Origin: Gemmatimonadaceae bacterium
GTDB taxonomy: Bacteria; Gemmatimonadota; Gemmatimonadetes; Gemmatimonadales; Gemmatimonadaceae
Direction of reading: 5' to 3'
Assembly: GCA_025929535.1 (NCBI GenBank)
Contig: JAICLZ010000008.1
Coordinates: 16,418-80,417 of the forward strand
DNA: 64,000 nucleotides
In this document: piece after piece, positions 8,725 to 16,127 of the stretch
Layout of the letters: each line of letters starts with the position of its first letter
Numbering within the stretch: position 1 is the first letter of the stretch
Notes under the pieces: model-generated
What the model was told of the DNA's origin: nothing
The model's input: only the letters and a program-made list of their open reading frames with translations
Databases searched by the model: none
Program-made: the position numbers and the translations under genes

Positions 8725-9459
8725 TCACGCCACGCCCCGAACCGCGAGCGGCGACTGCACACGCCCGATCAGCCGGTGCAGGCAGACGAGATGCAGGAGA
8801 ATCGAGAACGGCACCGCGACAGTGGGCACGAGCACGAGTGGCAGCATCGTCAACGCACGACTCGACGAATCGACGGCCAGAATGTGCAGCGGTCCGGGCG
8901 TCGATAGCACGGCCGTGGCAACCGCCACCACGAGGTCGGCGATGCCAAGCACGTTCCAGAGAATCGCCATCTCGCGGGCATTCGGCGCGCCGCGCTTCAG
9001 ACGAGCGGCCACGAAGGGCGCAGCCAGGCCGATCGCCACATCGCCGATCCCGGCCGGCAGCGCGAAGGTGCCGGGCAATGCGCCGAGCATCCATTCCACG
9101 AGAAAGACCACACCGAGCGCGCGATACAGTTGGAAGCCGATCATCCAGGGGAGCGGGATCTCGTCGACGACTGCCCGTGCCGAACCGATCGTGAGAAATC
9201 CCAGGTAGCCGATCGCCAGCGGAACGAACGCATACGCAATCGCGGGCATCGAGCCCGGGCGGAGTGCGGAGAAGAATCCGCGAGCGGACAGCGTGTACGC
9301 GAGCACGATCCAAAGCGCGACGAAGATGGCACTCGGCGCGATGAGCGCCCGCGCCGAGCGACGCGCGAAGCGCTGAAACACGAGCCATCCCACTACAGGT
9401 ACGAAGAGGGAGACGGCGGTGGTGACGAGCCTCACCCAGAGGGGAATCGAAGGTTGCAT
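8725..9459 (-). CDS. Multi-pass membrane protein of unknown function
   Basis: The protein is 244 aa from ATG 9459, where the product begins MQPSIPLWVRL and goes straight into a hydrophobic helix. Seven hydrophobic segments are evident along the whole length, with short charged loops such as FARRSAR and RLKRGAPNAREM. No catalytic motif is recognised. The gene is divergent from an HxlR-type regulator, and the two start regions touch, so it is probably the regulator's target. Small seven-helix proteins next to HxlR genes are common but mostly uncharacterised. Confidence 0.75.
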   Translation of the reverse strand: MQPSIPLWVRLVTTAVSLFVPVVGWLVFQRFARRSARALIAPSAIFVALWIVLAYTLSARGFFSALRPGSMPAIAYAFVPLAIGYLGFLTIGSARAVVDEIPLPWMIGFQLYRALGVVFLVEWMLGALPGTFALPAGIGDVAIGLAAPFVAARLKRGAPNAREMAILWNVLGIADLVVAVATAVLSTPGPLHILAVDSSSRALTMLPLVLVPTVAVPFSILLHLVCLHRLIGRVQSPLAVRGVA

Positions 9460-9478
9460 GCACCCCAACCCGCTCCCC

Positions 9479-9799
9479 ATGGCAAAGTCGTACGGACTCG
9501 ACTGCCCCGTCGCTCGAACGCTCGACGTGATCGGCGACCGCTGGACAGTCCTCGTCCTCCGGGACCTGTTCCTGTATCGCACTCGGCGCTTTCAGGATTT
9601 CTCCGAGACGCTCCCGGGGCTCACGCCGAGCGTGCTCTCGGGGCGCCTCAAAGAGCTGGAGGAGAGCGGGATCATCGAGAGCAGGCTGTACTCCGAGCAC
9701 CCGCCACGTTCCGAATACCTTCTCACTCCGAGAGGTCGAACGCTCGGGCCCGTTCTCCGGGCACTTCGACAGTGGGGCGAGGCGCAAACCACGGGGTAA
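9479..9799 (+). CDS. HxlR-family transcriptional regulator
   Basis: The protein is 106 aa from ATG 9479 (MAKSYGLDCPVART). An in-frame ATG at 9458 would add seven residues and overlap the start codon of the divergent membrane-protein gene. The conserved N-terminal Cys sits in DCPVARTLDVIGDRWT, followed by the winged helix SVLSGRLKELEESGII and the wing EYLLTPRGR. HxlR proteins often sense electrophiles or oxidants through this Cys. There is almost no room for a separate promoter between the two divergent genes, so the promoters must lie inside coding sequence. Confidence 0.87.
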   Translation: MAKSYGLDCPVARTLDVIGDRWTVLVLRDLFLYRTRRFQDFSETLPGLTPSVLSGRLKELEESGIIESRLYSEHPPRSEYLLTPRGRTLGPVLRALRQWGEAQTTG

Positions 9800-9900
9800 T
9801 GTGGTGTTTATGTGGTCCTCCCCTGTTGCACCCCGCTGTCACATTTCGTCATATCTTGTACGGGCTGACCCGACCGCTCCTCCCACACCCCCACGCTTCG

Positions 9901-11577
9901 TTGTCCACGACCGCTCCCCAGAAAACCTGTCCGCATTGCGGCAGCACCTACGACATGGACCAGCGCTTCTGTCCGCGAGACGGGTCCACGCTTCGTGCGC
10001 CACCGGGGAGCGATCTGGTCGGCTCCATCCTCGCCGATCGCTATCACGTCATTCGCCGCATCGGCGAAGGCGGGATGGGCCAGGTGTATCTGGCCGAGCA
10101 CGTGAAGATGAAGCGCAAGAGCGCGGTGAAGGTGCTGCATCAGGGGATGGTTCACGATCCCGATGCGATCTCGCGCTTCAATCGCGAAGCATCCAACGCG
10201 AGCCAGATCCAGCACCCGAACGTCGCCGCGATCTATGACTTCGGGGAAACTCCGGATGGGCTGATCTATCTCGCCATGGAGTTCGTCGACGGCGAGCCGC
10301 TCACCAAGATCATCGAGCGCCACGGAGCCCTCACCGCCGCCCGCGCAGCAGACATCGGCGAGCAGGTGGCCTCCGCGCTCGAGGCCGCGCACGACATGGG
10401 AATCATCCATCGCGATCTCAAGCCGGACAACATCATGATCGCGCGCGGCCGCGCGGGCGAGGATGTCGCGAAGGTCGTCGACTTCGGCATCGCGAAGGCG
10501 ATGGAAGGCGATGATCAGAAGGTGACGAAAACCGGGCTCGCGATCGGCACCCCCGAGTACATGTCACCCGAGCAGCTCGGCGGCGATCAGCTCGACTCGC
10601 GCACCGACATCTACTCGCTCGGCCTCGTCACCTTCAACATGCTCACGGGAAAGCTGCCATTCCCGAGTGTCGTCTCCCGCGAGGCGCTCATCATGCGCCT
10701 CACGGAAAAGCCGCGCACGCTGGCCGAGATTCGAAACGATGTGCACTGGCCGCCGGAGCTGCAGACCGTGATGGACAAGGCGCTCGCCAATCATCCGGCA
10801 GATCGCTACCAGCACGTGAGTCAGTTCGGGCGCGAGCTCGTGACCGCCGTCGCCACGATGCCCGAGTCGGCGTTCACGAGTACCGGTACGGTGGAGCTCT
10901 CGCCGATCGCCGCTGCCGCCAAAACCGAAGCGCGCCCGCTCGGTGGCGGCGCCGCTTCGCGCCGCGATCGCTCGAACGAGGAGCTTCCGATTCCGGAGCT
11001 GGAGGAGGAAAAGGGCGGGAGTCCCGTCGCACTCATTTTCGGCGTGCTCGTGCTGTTGCTCGTGGGAGGCGGTGGCGGATGGTGGTACTGGAATTCCCAC
11101 CAGATGGTGAGCACGGTGGTCGCGAGCAGCGCGCCGGCCGCGGCGCCCGTGCCGCCGGTCGCTCCGGTAGCCGACAGTGCTCGGCACGACAGCACGAGCT
11201 CGACTGTCCCGCACGACTCCACGTCCCCCGCGGTCACTCCGGTGATCGACACCGCGACGCCGAAAGCGGCCGCGACGGAGCCGCCGAAGAGCACTCTCGC
11301 GCCGGATCAGCTCGACGATCTGCTCGCGCCCATCCGCGAGGATCTGAACGTCGGCAAGCAACGCATGAGCGAGGGGCAGTACGACGGCGCCGTCGTTCGC
11401 TTCGGAAGCGCGCAGGACAAGATCGCGCCGCTCGCACGCAAGTACGCCGACGTCGCACAGATTCGATCCCTGCGTCGTGAGATCAACGAAGCGCTCTCGC
11501 AGAATCACGCGGCCTGCAAGGCCGAGCGGGATGTGGCGAGATCGCACGGGGATAGCGTGGGAGGCGAGTGTCCGTGA
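9901..11577 (+). CDS. Membrane-anchored Ser/Thr protein kinase with N-terminal zinc ribbon
   Basis: The protein is 558 aa if TTG 9901 is used. ATG 9799, overlapping the HxlR stop, would add 34 less kinase-like residues, so the start is uncertain. The N-terminus holds CPHC and FCPRDG, a ribbon with Asp in place of the fourth Cys. The kinase domain follows: GEGGMGQVY (P-loop), AVKVL (Lys), HRDLKPDN (catalytic loop), DFGIAK and GTPEYMSPEQ, all intact. Near residue 375 a single strongly hydrophobic helix (ALIFGVLVLLLVGG) places a Pro/Ala/Ser/Thr-rich stalk and a short helical C-terminal domain outside the membrane. This is a Hanks-type sensor kinase; target unknown. Confidence 0.9.
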   Translation: MSTTAPQKTCPHCGSTYDMDQRFCPRDGSTLRAPPGSDLVGSILADRYHVIRRIGEGGMGQVYLAEHVKMKRKSAVKVLHQGMVHDPDAISRFNREASNASQIQHPNVAAIYDFGETPDGLIYLAMEFVDGEPLTKIIERHGALTAARAADIGEQVASALEAAHDMGIIHRDLKPDNIMIARGRAGEDVAKVVDFGIAKAMEGDDQKVTKTGLAIGTPEYMSPEQLGGDQLDSRTDIYSLGLVTFNMLTGKLPFPSVVSREALIMRLTEKPRTLAEIRNDVHWPPELQTVMDKALANHPADRYQHVSQFGRELVTAVATMPESAFTSTGTVELSPIAAAAKTEARPLGGGAASRRDRSNEELPIPELEEEKGGSPVALIFGVLVLLLVGGGGGWWYWNSHQMVSTVVASSAPAAAPVPPVAPVADSARHDSTSSTVPHDSTSPAVTPVIDTATPKAAATEPPKSTLAPDQLDDLLAPIREDLNVGKQRMSEGQYDGAVVRFGSAQDKIAPLARKYADVAQIRSLRREINEALSQNHAACKAERDVARSHGDSVGGECP

Positions 11578-11832
11578 TCCAGGAGATCAGCGCCAGGCGT
11601 GCCGACTGACCAAGCGGCCACCACGCGTAACTTGCGGAAGCGTCTGGCTTTCGCCGCTTGCCGGACCAATGGTTTCGAGCGCGATTCGTCTGTTTACTCG
11701 AGACGATGCGCAGCTCGCCAGTAACTCGGGCTACGTTCCGTCGTCTCGCTATTAGCCCGATTCATCGCAAAATACGGTAGGTAGGTAGCAGACCAGCACG
11801 CTCGCACCACTTCACATCGCATGGGCCTCCCG
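11578..11832. other. Intergenic region between kinase and first riboswitch
   Basis: No convincing gene is seen. A short GTAG direct repeat (three copies near 11778-11790) precedes the riboswitch. A promoter for the riboswitch transcript must lie here or just downstream, but no box pair stands out. Confidence 0.5.
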
Positions 11833-11930
11833 CCCGCGACAATGGCAAACCCGGTGAAAACCGGGGACGCAAAGCTACGAGGCTACCGCGCAATCAGGAT
11901 TGCGCCACGCCAGTCGGGCTGCCGAACGGA
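11833..11930 (+). promoter_or_regulatory. Cyclic-di-GMP class I (GEMM-I) riboswitch
   Basis: The diagnostic core GGCAAACC is at 11844-11851. The P1b-type hairpin CCCGGT-GAAA-ACCGGG (11850-11865) carries the conserved GNRA loop, and GGACGCAAAGC follows at 11865-11875. A second stem GCGCAAT-cagg-ATTGCGC (11888-11905) and the closing CCAGTCGGGCTGCCG complete the GEMM-I pattern. The base before CAAACC (11845) is G, equivalent to G20 in the Vibrio Vc2 aptamer, which favours c-di-GMP over the A20 cGAMP variant. The aptamer ends a few nt before AGGAG (11937-11941) and the ATG at 11949, so it controls the downstream lipoprotein. Confidence 0.93.
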
Positions 11931-11948
11931 CTGCTTAGGAGAGTCTGT

Positions 11949-14900
11949 ATGCGCGCTCTACTTTCCCGTCCTCAGATGTTTGTTGTTGCGGCCCTCATCT
12001 CCCTCGTAGCCTGCATTGACCGTGGTGACCCGACCGACCCCGGGGCACACGTGGGAACGACAGCAGCGGTAGCCGTGGTCGCCGTCCGGCTCCCCGTCGC
12101 AAGTCTGGAGGTCGGCCACGTCGCGACCGCTGTAGCAACAGCCGTCGACGCGTCGGGCGAGGAAGTCTCGGGCGCGTCCGTTGAATGGGCTTCCAGCGAC
12201 ACCACCATTTTCACGGTGAGCGGCACCGGACAGTCCAGCGAGAGCACCGCCGGCACTGCCACGGTGTATGCCCGAAAAATGGGCACCGCGTCTCTCTATG
12301 CGACGAGCAACAGTTCCGCCGGCGCAACGACCATCACCGTCACCGATAGCGTTCCCGCCAACATCTTGATTTCGCCCGCGGCGCCGAGCGTTGCGGTGGG
12401 TGGACGAGTGCAGCTGGCCGCCGACGTCAGCACCGCCACGGGCCGAGCGCTACCTGGTCGCGTGATTCGTTGGACGTCGACGGACACTCGCCTGGCCACG
12501 GTTTCATCGTCGGGTCTCGTCACTGGCGCGGCGACGGGTCGCGCGCAGATCATCGGCGCCCTGTCAGACGTCGCCGACACCGTTGCATTGAACATTGCTC
12601 CGGCAGCCATTTCCGCTCTCTCTCTCACGCCGGCGACATCATCGATTGCGTCCGGCTCAACGATCCAATTCACGGCGCATGCGACGGACGCGGATGGGAA
12701 CACGCTCACGGGACGCACCGTGGGATGGTCGAGCTCGGACCCGCGCATCGCGGCAGTGACCACCAGTGGACTCGTCACCGGCGGAGTTGCTGGAACAGCC
12801 CGGATCACCGCCACATCCGAAGGGAAGACTGCCACGGCGACAATCGTCATCGTGGGAGGCGCGCTGAAGAATATCGCGATCGTACCTGGCTCCCTCGGAT
12901 TGGTCGCCGGCGCAACCCGACAGCTGTCCGTCACTCTCACGGACGACGCCGGCAACATACTTCCACCGCAGTCGGTGACCTGGTCGACTTCGAGCAGCTC
13001 GATCGGGACCGTATCCTCGAGCGGTCTCGTCTCGGCGCGGCGCGCCGGCGGCGCGATCATCTCGGCAGCGGCTAACGGTGTCAAGGGGAACTCTACTCTC
13101 GCCGTGTCCGCGATCCACGTGGCGGCCATCGCCGTCACACCCGAAACGATGAGTCTCGTAACCGGCGGCACGCGCCAGCTCTCGGCGACGCTCACCGACT
13201 CCTCTGGTAATGTGCTGAATGGGCAGTCGGTCGCGTGGTCGAGCACAAACACGACGGTAGCTACGGTTTCCTCTGACGGTCTGGTGAAAGCGCTGCACGC
13301 CGGCAACGCAACGATCATTGCGGCCGCCGGCGGCGCCACTGGCACCTCCGAGCTCGCCGTCATCGCGGGTGCCGTCAGTTCCATAACTGTCAACCCAGGC
13401 TCGACCAGCTTCGTCGCCGGAGCCAGCCAGCAACTGACGGCGACGCTCACCGACAACACCGGTAGCGTTGTCACGGGGCAGACCGTCACCTGGTCGAGCT
13501 CCGATGCCTCGGTGGTCAGCGTCTCGGCAAACGGGCTTGCAACCGGCGGTCACACCGGTAGCGCAACGGTCATCGCTACCGCAGGTGGCCAGTCCGGAAG
13601 TGCGATGTTCGCGGTCGCGGCGGGCGCGGTGAGACTCGTTACGATCTCTCCCCCGGCCGACTCCCTCGAGCAGGGGAAAAAGGTTCAGCTCGCGGCCACG
13701 CTCACGGATGTCGCGGGCAACACGGTCACGGGTCGCACCGTCACCTGGACAACCTCCAACAGCTCCGTGGCGACGACCACGAGCTCCGGACTCGTTTCGG
13801 CTCTGGCCGCTGGAAGCGCCGACATTACGGCGACGGTGGATACCGTGAGCAAGAGCGCCGCGATCACCGTTACGGCGGCGCCGGTTTCGGCACCGACACT
13901 CGTCACTTTGACGGTGTCTCCTTCCACGGTGACGCTGGCACCGGGTGCGACCAGGCAATTCTCGGTCGCGGGCTCCTGGAGCGACGGATCTTCGAGCGTT
14001 CCCGCCGTCTCCTACTCGGCCACCGGCGGTACCATCACAGCCGGCGGTCTGTACACAGCCGGCACGCAACAGGGCACCTTCCGAGTGATTGCCACTCAGC
14101 AGGGGGGAACCGTGGCCGACACGTCGGCGGTAACGGTCGCCTCTCTTGCACCGACACTCACCACGTTTGCGATTTCGCCGAAGAGCTCCACACTCGTCCC
14201 GGGCGGCGTGGTCCAGTTCACGGCGTCAGGGACATGGAGCGATGGCTCGACGACTGCTTTAGCGGCAACGTTCGCCGCGACTGGAGGAACGATCACGCCC
14301 GGCGGCTCCTATACTTCAGGCTCCACTCCCGGCACTTTCCGGGTCGTTGCCACCCAACAGGGTGGGACACATTCCGACACGGCGGCCATCACGATCACTT
14401 CAACAACGACATCTCCACCGCCCGTGGTGGATTACCGCGCGATCGCCGCGGGAATTCGGCCACGCGGCTTTGGGCAGGGGAGCTACACGCTCATCGCTCC
14501 GACGAATGGCGGGCAGGAGTGGTACGTGGCCACCACCGGCAACGATGCGGACGCGGGCACCTCGAGCTCACCCTTGCGCACCATCGCCAAGGCGGCGCAG
14601 CTCGCGCACGCCGGCGACGTGGTCACCATCCAGAACGGCACCTACTCCGGCTCGGTCGTGGTGCGGAACTCGGGCAGTTCCTCGGCGCCCATCGTCTTCC
14701 AGGCGGCGCAGCGCGGCGGCGTGGTGCTGAGCGACGGCAACGCGAGCTTCCGCCCGTACGACTGGACCGGCGGCGTTCAGCAGACCGGTGAGCTCTACGT
14801 CACTCTGCGTGGCCTGATCTTCCGAAGGTACGCCGCGAACGTGCTCGCATCCCCCGGGCCGAACTTTCCCGCGGCGGTGAAAGCGGCACGTGGATGGCGC

Positions 14901-15749
14901 ATCGAGGATTGTCTCTTCGATGACCCCGGCAACACCGGCATCCAGATCGAGGGCAGCTACGTGGCCGTGGTCAAGAGCACGCTGCAGTACGCGTACTTCG
15001 AGGCACTCTCCGCGTGGTCACCCTCGCCCAACGCGACGGGGCCGTCGGACCCCAACTATCACCCGCTCGATGGCATCCAGCTGATCGATCTGGTGCTGCA
15101 CGGTAACTACGCACTGAACGTCTCTCAGCCATCGAGCACCGCGGACTACGTCGCGAAATTCCTGAACACGCGCGGCACCATGATCGACAACATGGAGAGC
15201 TACGCGAACAACGGTCCGGGATTCTGGCTCGACACGCAGAACTCGAACTTCGTCATTCAGAACAGCTACTTCCACCACAACAAGAACATCGCGGGCACCA
15301 CGGGTACCGGACGGGGGGTGCACATCGAGGTGAACTGGGCGCCTGGCCTCGTGCTGCACAACGTGTTCGCGAACAACGACCGGATCGGGCTCGCGATCAC
15401 GAACAGCCAGGGCGTCACGGTGAAGGAGAACATGTTCTACGCCGACGCGCGCTGCGTCGAGCTGACGAACGTCGATCGTGGGCCCTACTTCCCGCTGCAG
15501 AACGTCGCCATGGTCGGCAATCAATGCGCGCTCTGGACCGATTTCGCGGGGATGATGACCGTAGGCAACTTCACGAATCCGGCGGCGATGAACATCCAGG
15601 CGGACAACAATCTGTACCAACCGGGGAGCGTGAATCGGCTCGCATGGTGGGAGAACACGGTCATCGGCTCTGCCTACACGATCACGGATCTCAGGCAGAA
15701 ATATGGCTGGGAGCAGAACGGTTCAATGGGGCAGGTTGCGTTTCCCTGA
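11949..15749 (+). CDS. Large lipoprotein: about nine Ig-like (Big_2-type) repeats + right-handed beta-helix domain
   Basis: The protein is 1266 aa with AGGAG 7 nt before the ATG. The signal peptide ends in a lipobox (LVAC, Cys about residue 22), so it is a surface or periplasmic lipoprotein. Seven Big_2-like repeats of about 83 residues (each with a VxWSSS...V...GLV pattern) fill roughly residues 40-640. Two variant Ig-like repeats with SWSDGS follow, to about 825. The last 430 residues begin IAAGIRPRGFGQGSYT and WYVATTGNDADAG, then form a pectate-lyase-like right-handed beta-helix rich in Asn ladders. Such domains bind, cleave or epimerise polysaccharides. Expression is controlled by the c-di-GMP riboswitch just upstream. 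A paralogous beta-helix is in the next gene. Confidence 0.9.
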   Translation: MRALLSRPQMFVVAALISLVACIDRGDPTDPGAHVGTTAAVAVVAVRLPVASLEVGHVATAVATAVDASGEEVSGASVEWASSDTTIFTVSGTGQSSESTAGTATVYARKMGTASLYATSNSSAGATTITVTDSVPANILISPAAPSVAVGGRVQLAADVSTATGRALPGRVIRWTSTDTRLATVSSSGLVTGAATGRAQIIGALSDVADTVALNIAPAAISALSLTPATSSIASGSTIQFTAHATDADGNTLTGRTVGWSSSDPRIAAVTTSGLVTGGVAGTARITATSEGKTATATIVIVGGALKNIAIVPGSLGLVAGATRQLSVTLTDDAGNILPPQSVTWSTSSSSIGTVSSSGLVSARRAGGAIISAAANGVKGNSTLAVSAIHVAAIAVTPETMSLVTGGTRQLSATLTDSSGNVLNGQSVAWSSTNTTVATVSSDGLVKALHAGNATIIAAAGGATGTSELAVIAGAVSSITVNPGSTSFVAGASQQLTATLTDNTGSVVTGQTVTWSSSDASVVSVSANGLATGGHTGSATVIATAGGQSGSAMFAVAAGAVRLVTISPPADSLEQGKKVQLAATLTDVAGNTVTGRTVTWTTSNSSVATTTSSGLVSALAAGSADITATVDTVSKSAAITVTAAPVSAPTLVTLTVSPSTVTLAPGATRQFSVAGSWSDGSSSVPAVSYSATGGTITAGGLYTAGTQQGTFRVIATQQGGTVADTSAVTVASLAPTLTTFAISPKSSTLVPGGVVQFTASGTWSDGSTTALAATFAATGGTITPGGSYTSGSTPGTFRVVATQQGGTHSDTAAITITSTTTSPPPVVDYRAIAAGIRPRGFGQGSYTLIAPTNGGQEWYVATTGNDADAGTSSSPLRTIAKAAQLAHAGDVVTIQNGTYSGSVVVRNSGSSSAPIVFQAAQRGGVVLSDGNASFRPYDWTGGVQQTGELYVTLRGLIFRRYAANVLASPGPNFPAAVKAARGWRIEDCLFDDPGNTGIQIEGSYVAVVKSTLQYAYFEALSAWSPSPNATGPSDPNYHPLDGIQLIDLVLHGNYALNVSQPSSTADYVAKFLNTRGTMIDNMESYANNGPGFWLDTQNSNFVIQNSYFHHNKNIAGTTGTGRGVHIEVNWAPGLVLHNVFANNDRIGLAITNSQGVTVKENMFYADARCVELTNVDRGPYFPLQNVAMVGNQCALWTDFAGMMTVGNFTNPAAMNIQADNNLYQPGSVNRLAWWENTVIGSAYTITDLRQKYGWEQNGSMGQVAFP
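14521..14801 (+). repeat. Copy A of 281-bp near-identical block inside beta-helix gene
   Basis: Matches 16798-17078 in the next gene at a constant offset of 2277 bp (in frame). Reading base by base I count five mismatches in 281 bp, while the flanks diverge quickly at both ends. It encodes the first beta-helix coils. See findings for interpretation. Confidence 0.92.
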
Positions 15750-15766
15750 GCGGCCACGCATCGGAG

Positions 15767-15810
15767 GGCTCAGGAGAGCCAGACTGCCGAAAGTCTGACT
15801 GCTCGGTCAG
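15767..15810 (+). terminator. Cluster of three short hairpins after the beta-helix lipoprotein gene
   Basis: GGCTC-AGGA-GAGCC (15767-15780) and AGACT-GCCGAA-AGTCT (15781-15796) are followed by CTGAC-TGCTCG-GTCAG (15795-15810), which overlaps the second by two bases. They lie 18 nt after the stop. There is only a weak T-rich stretch (TTGTTT) beyond, so termination is possible but not certain. Confidence 0.35.
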
Positions 15811-16009
15811 TCAATGGTTGTTTCGGGGCGCATGACCTTATTGTACTGCCCGCCGGCTTTCGCGAGAATAGGGCCTGGCGCGGTGAGCACCGGTGCGACA
15901 GGGCGTTGGAGGCGCCCGCACGTCGCGTGACGATTAGCTCACTTGCGCTGCATCTCCCGTTCTACTCACCCGTACCGGTGCATCAGTAGGCAGGATCGCG
16001 GAAGTCTTG

Positions 16010-16112
16010 GACCGCGACAAAGGCAAACCCGGCGAAAGCCGGCGACGCAAAGCTACGAGGCTACCGCGCACATGAGCTCCTGTGCGCCATGCCAGTCGGG
16101 CCGCCGAATGGC
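16010..16112 (+). promoter_or_regulatory. Second cyclic-di-GMP class I (GEMM-I) riboswitch
   Basis: It has the same architecture as the first: GGCAAACC at 16022-16029, CCGGC-GAAA-GCCGG (16029-16042), then GACGCAAAGC, the shared CTACGAGGCTACC strand, and CCAGTCGGGCCGCCG at the 3' side. The base before CAAACC (16023) is G, again favouring c-di-GMP. The peripheral stem GCGCAC...GTGCGC (16066-16087) differs from the first copy and has a 10-nt loop containing CTCCT (16077-16081), complementary to the ribosome site AGGAG at 16116-16120. The ATG is at 16128. The remaining sequence between the upstream gene and this element shows no gene. Confidence 0.93.
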
Positions 16113-16127
16113 ACCAGGAGTCCATTA

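Noticed and set aside
11778..11790. GTAG direct repeats as part of the riboswitch
   Set aside because: They resemble the GGUAGGUAG of the Vibrio Vc2 aptamer but lie upstream of the complete GEMM-I fold, so they are probably coincidental.
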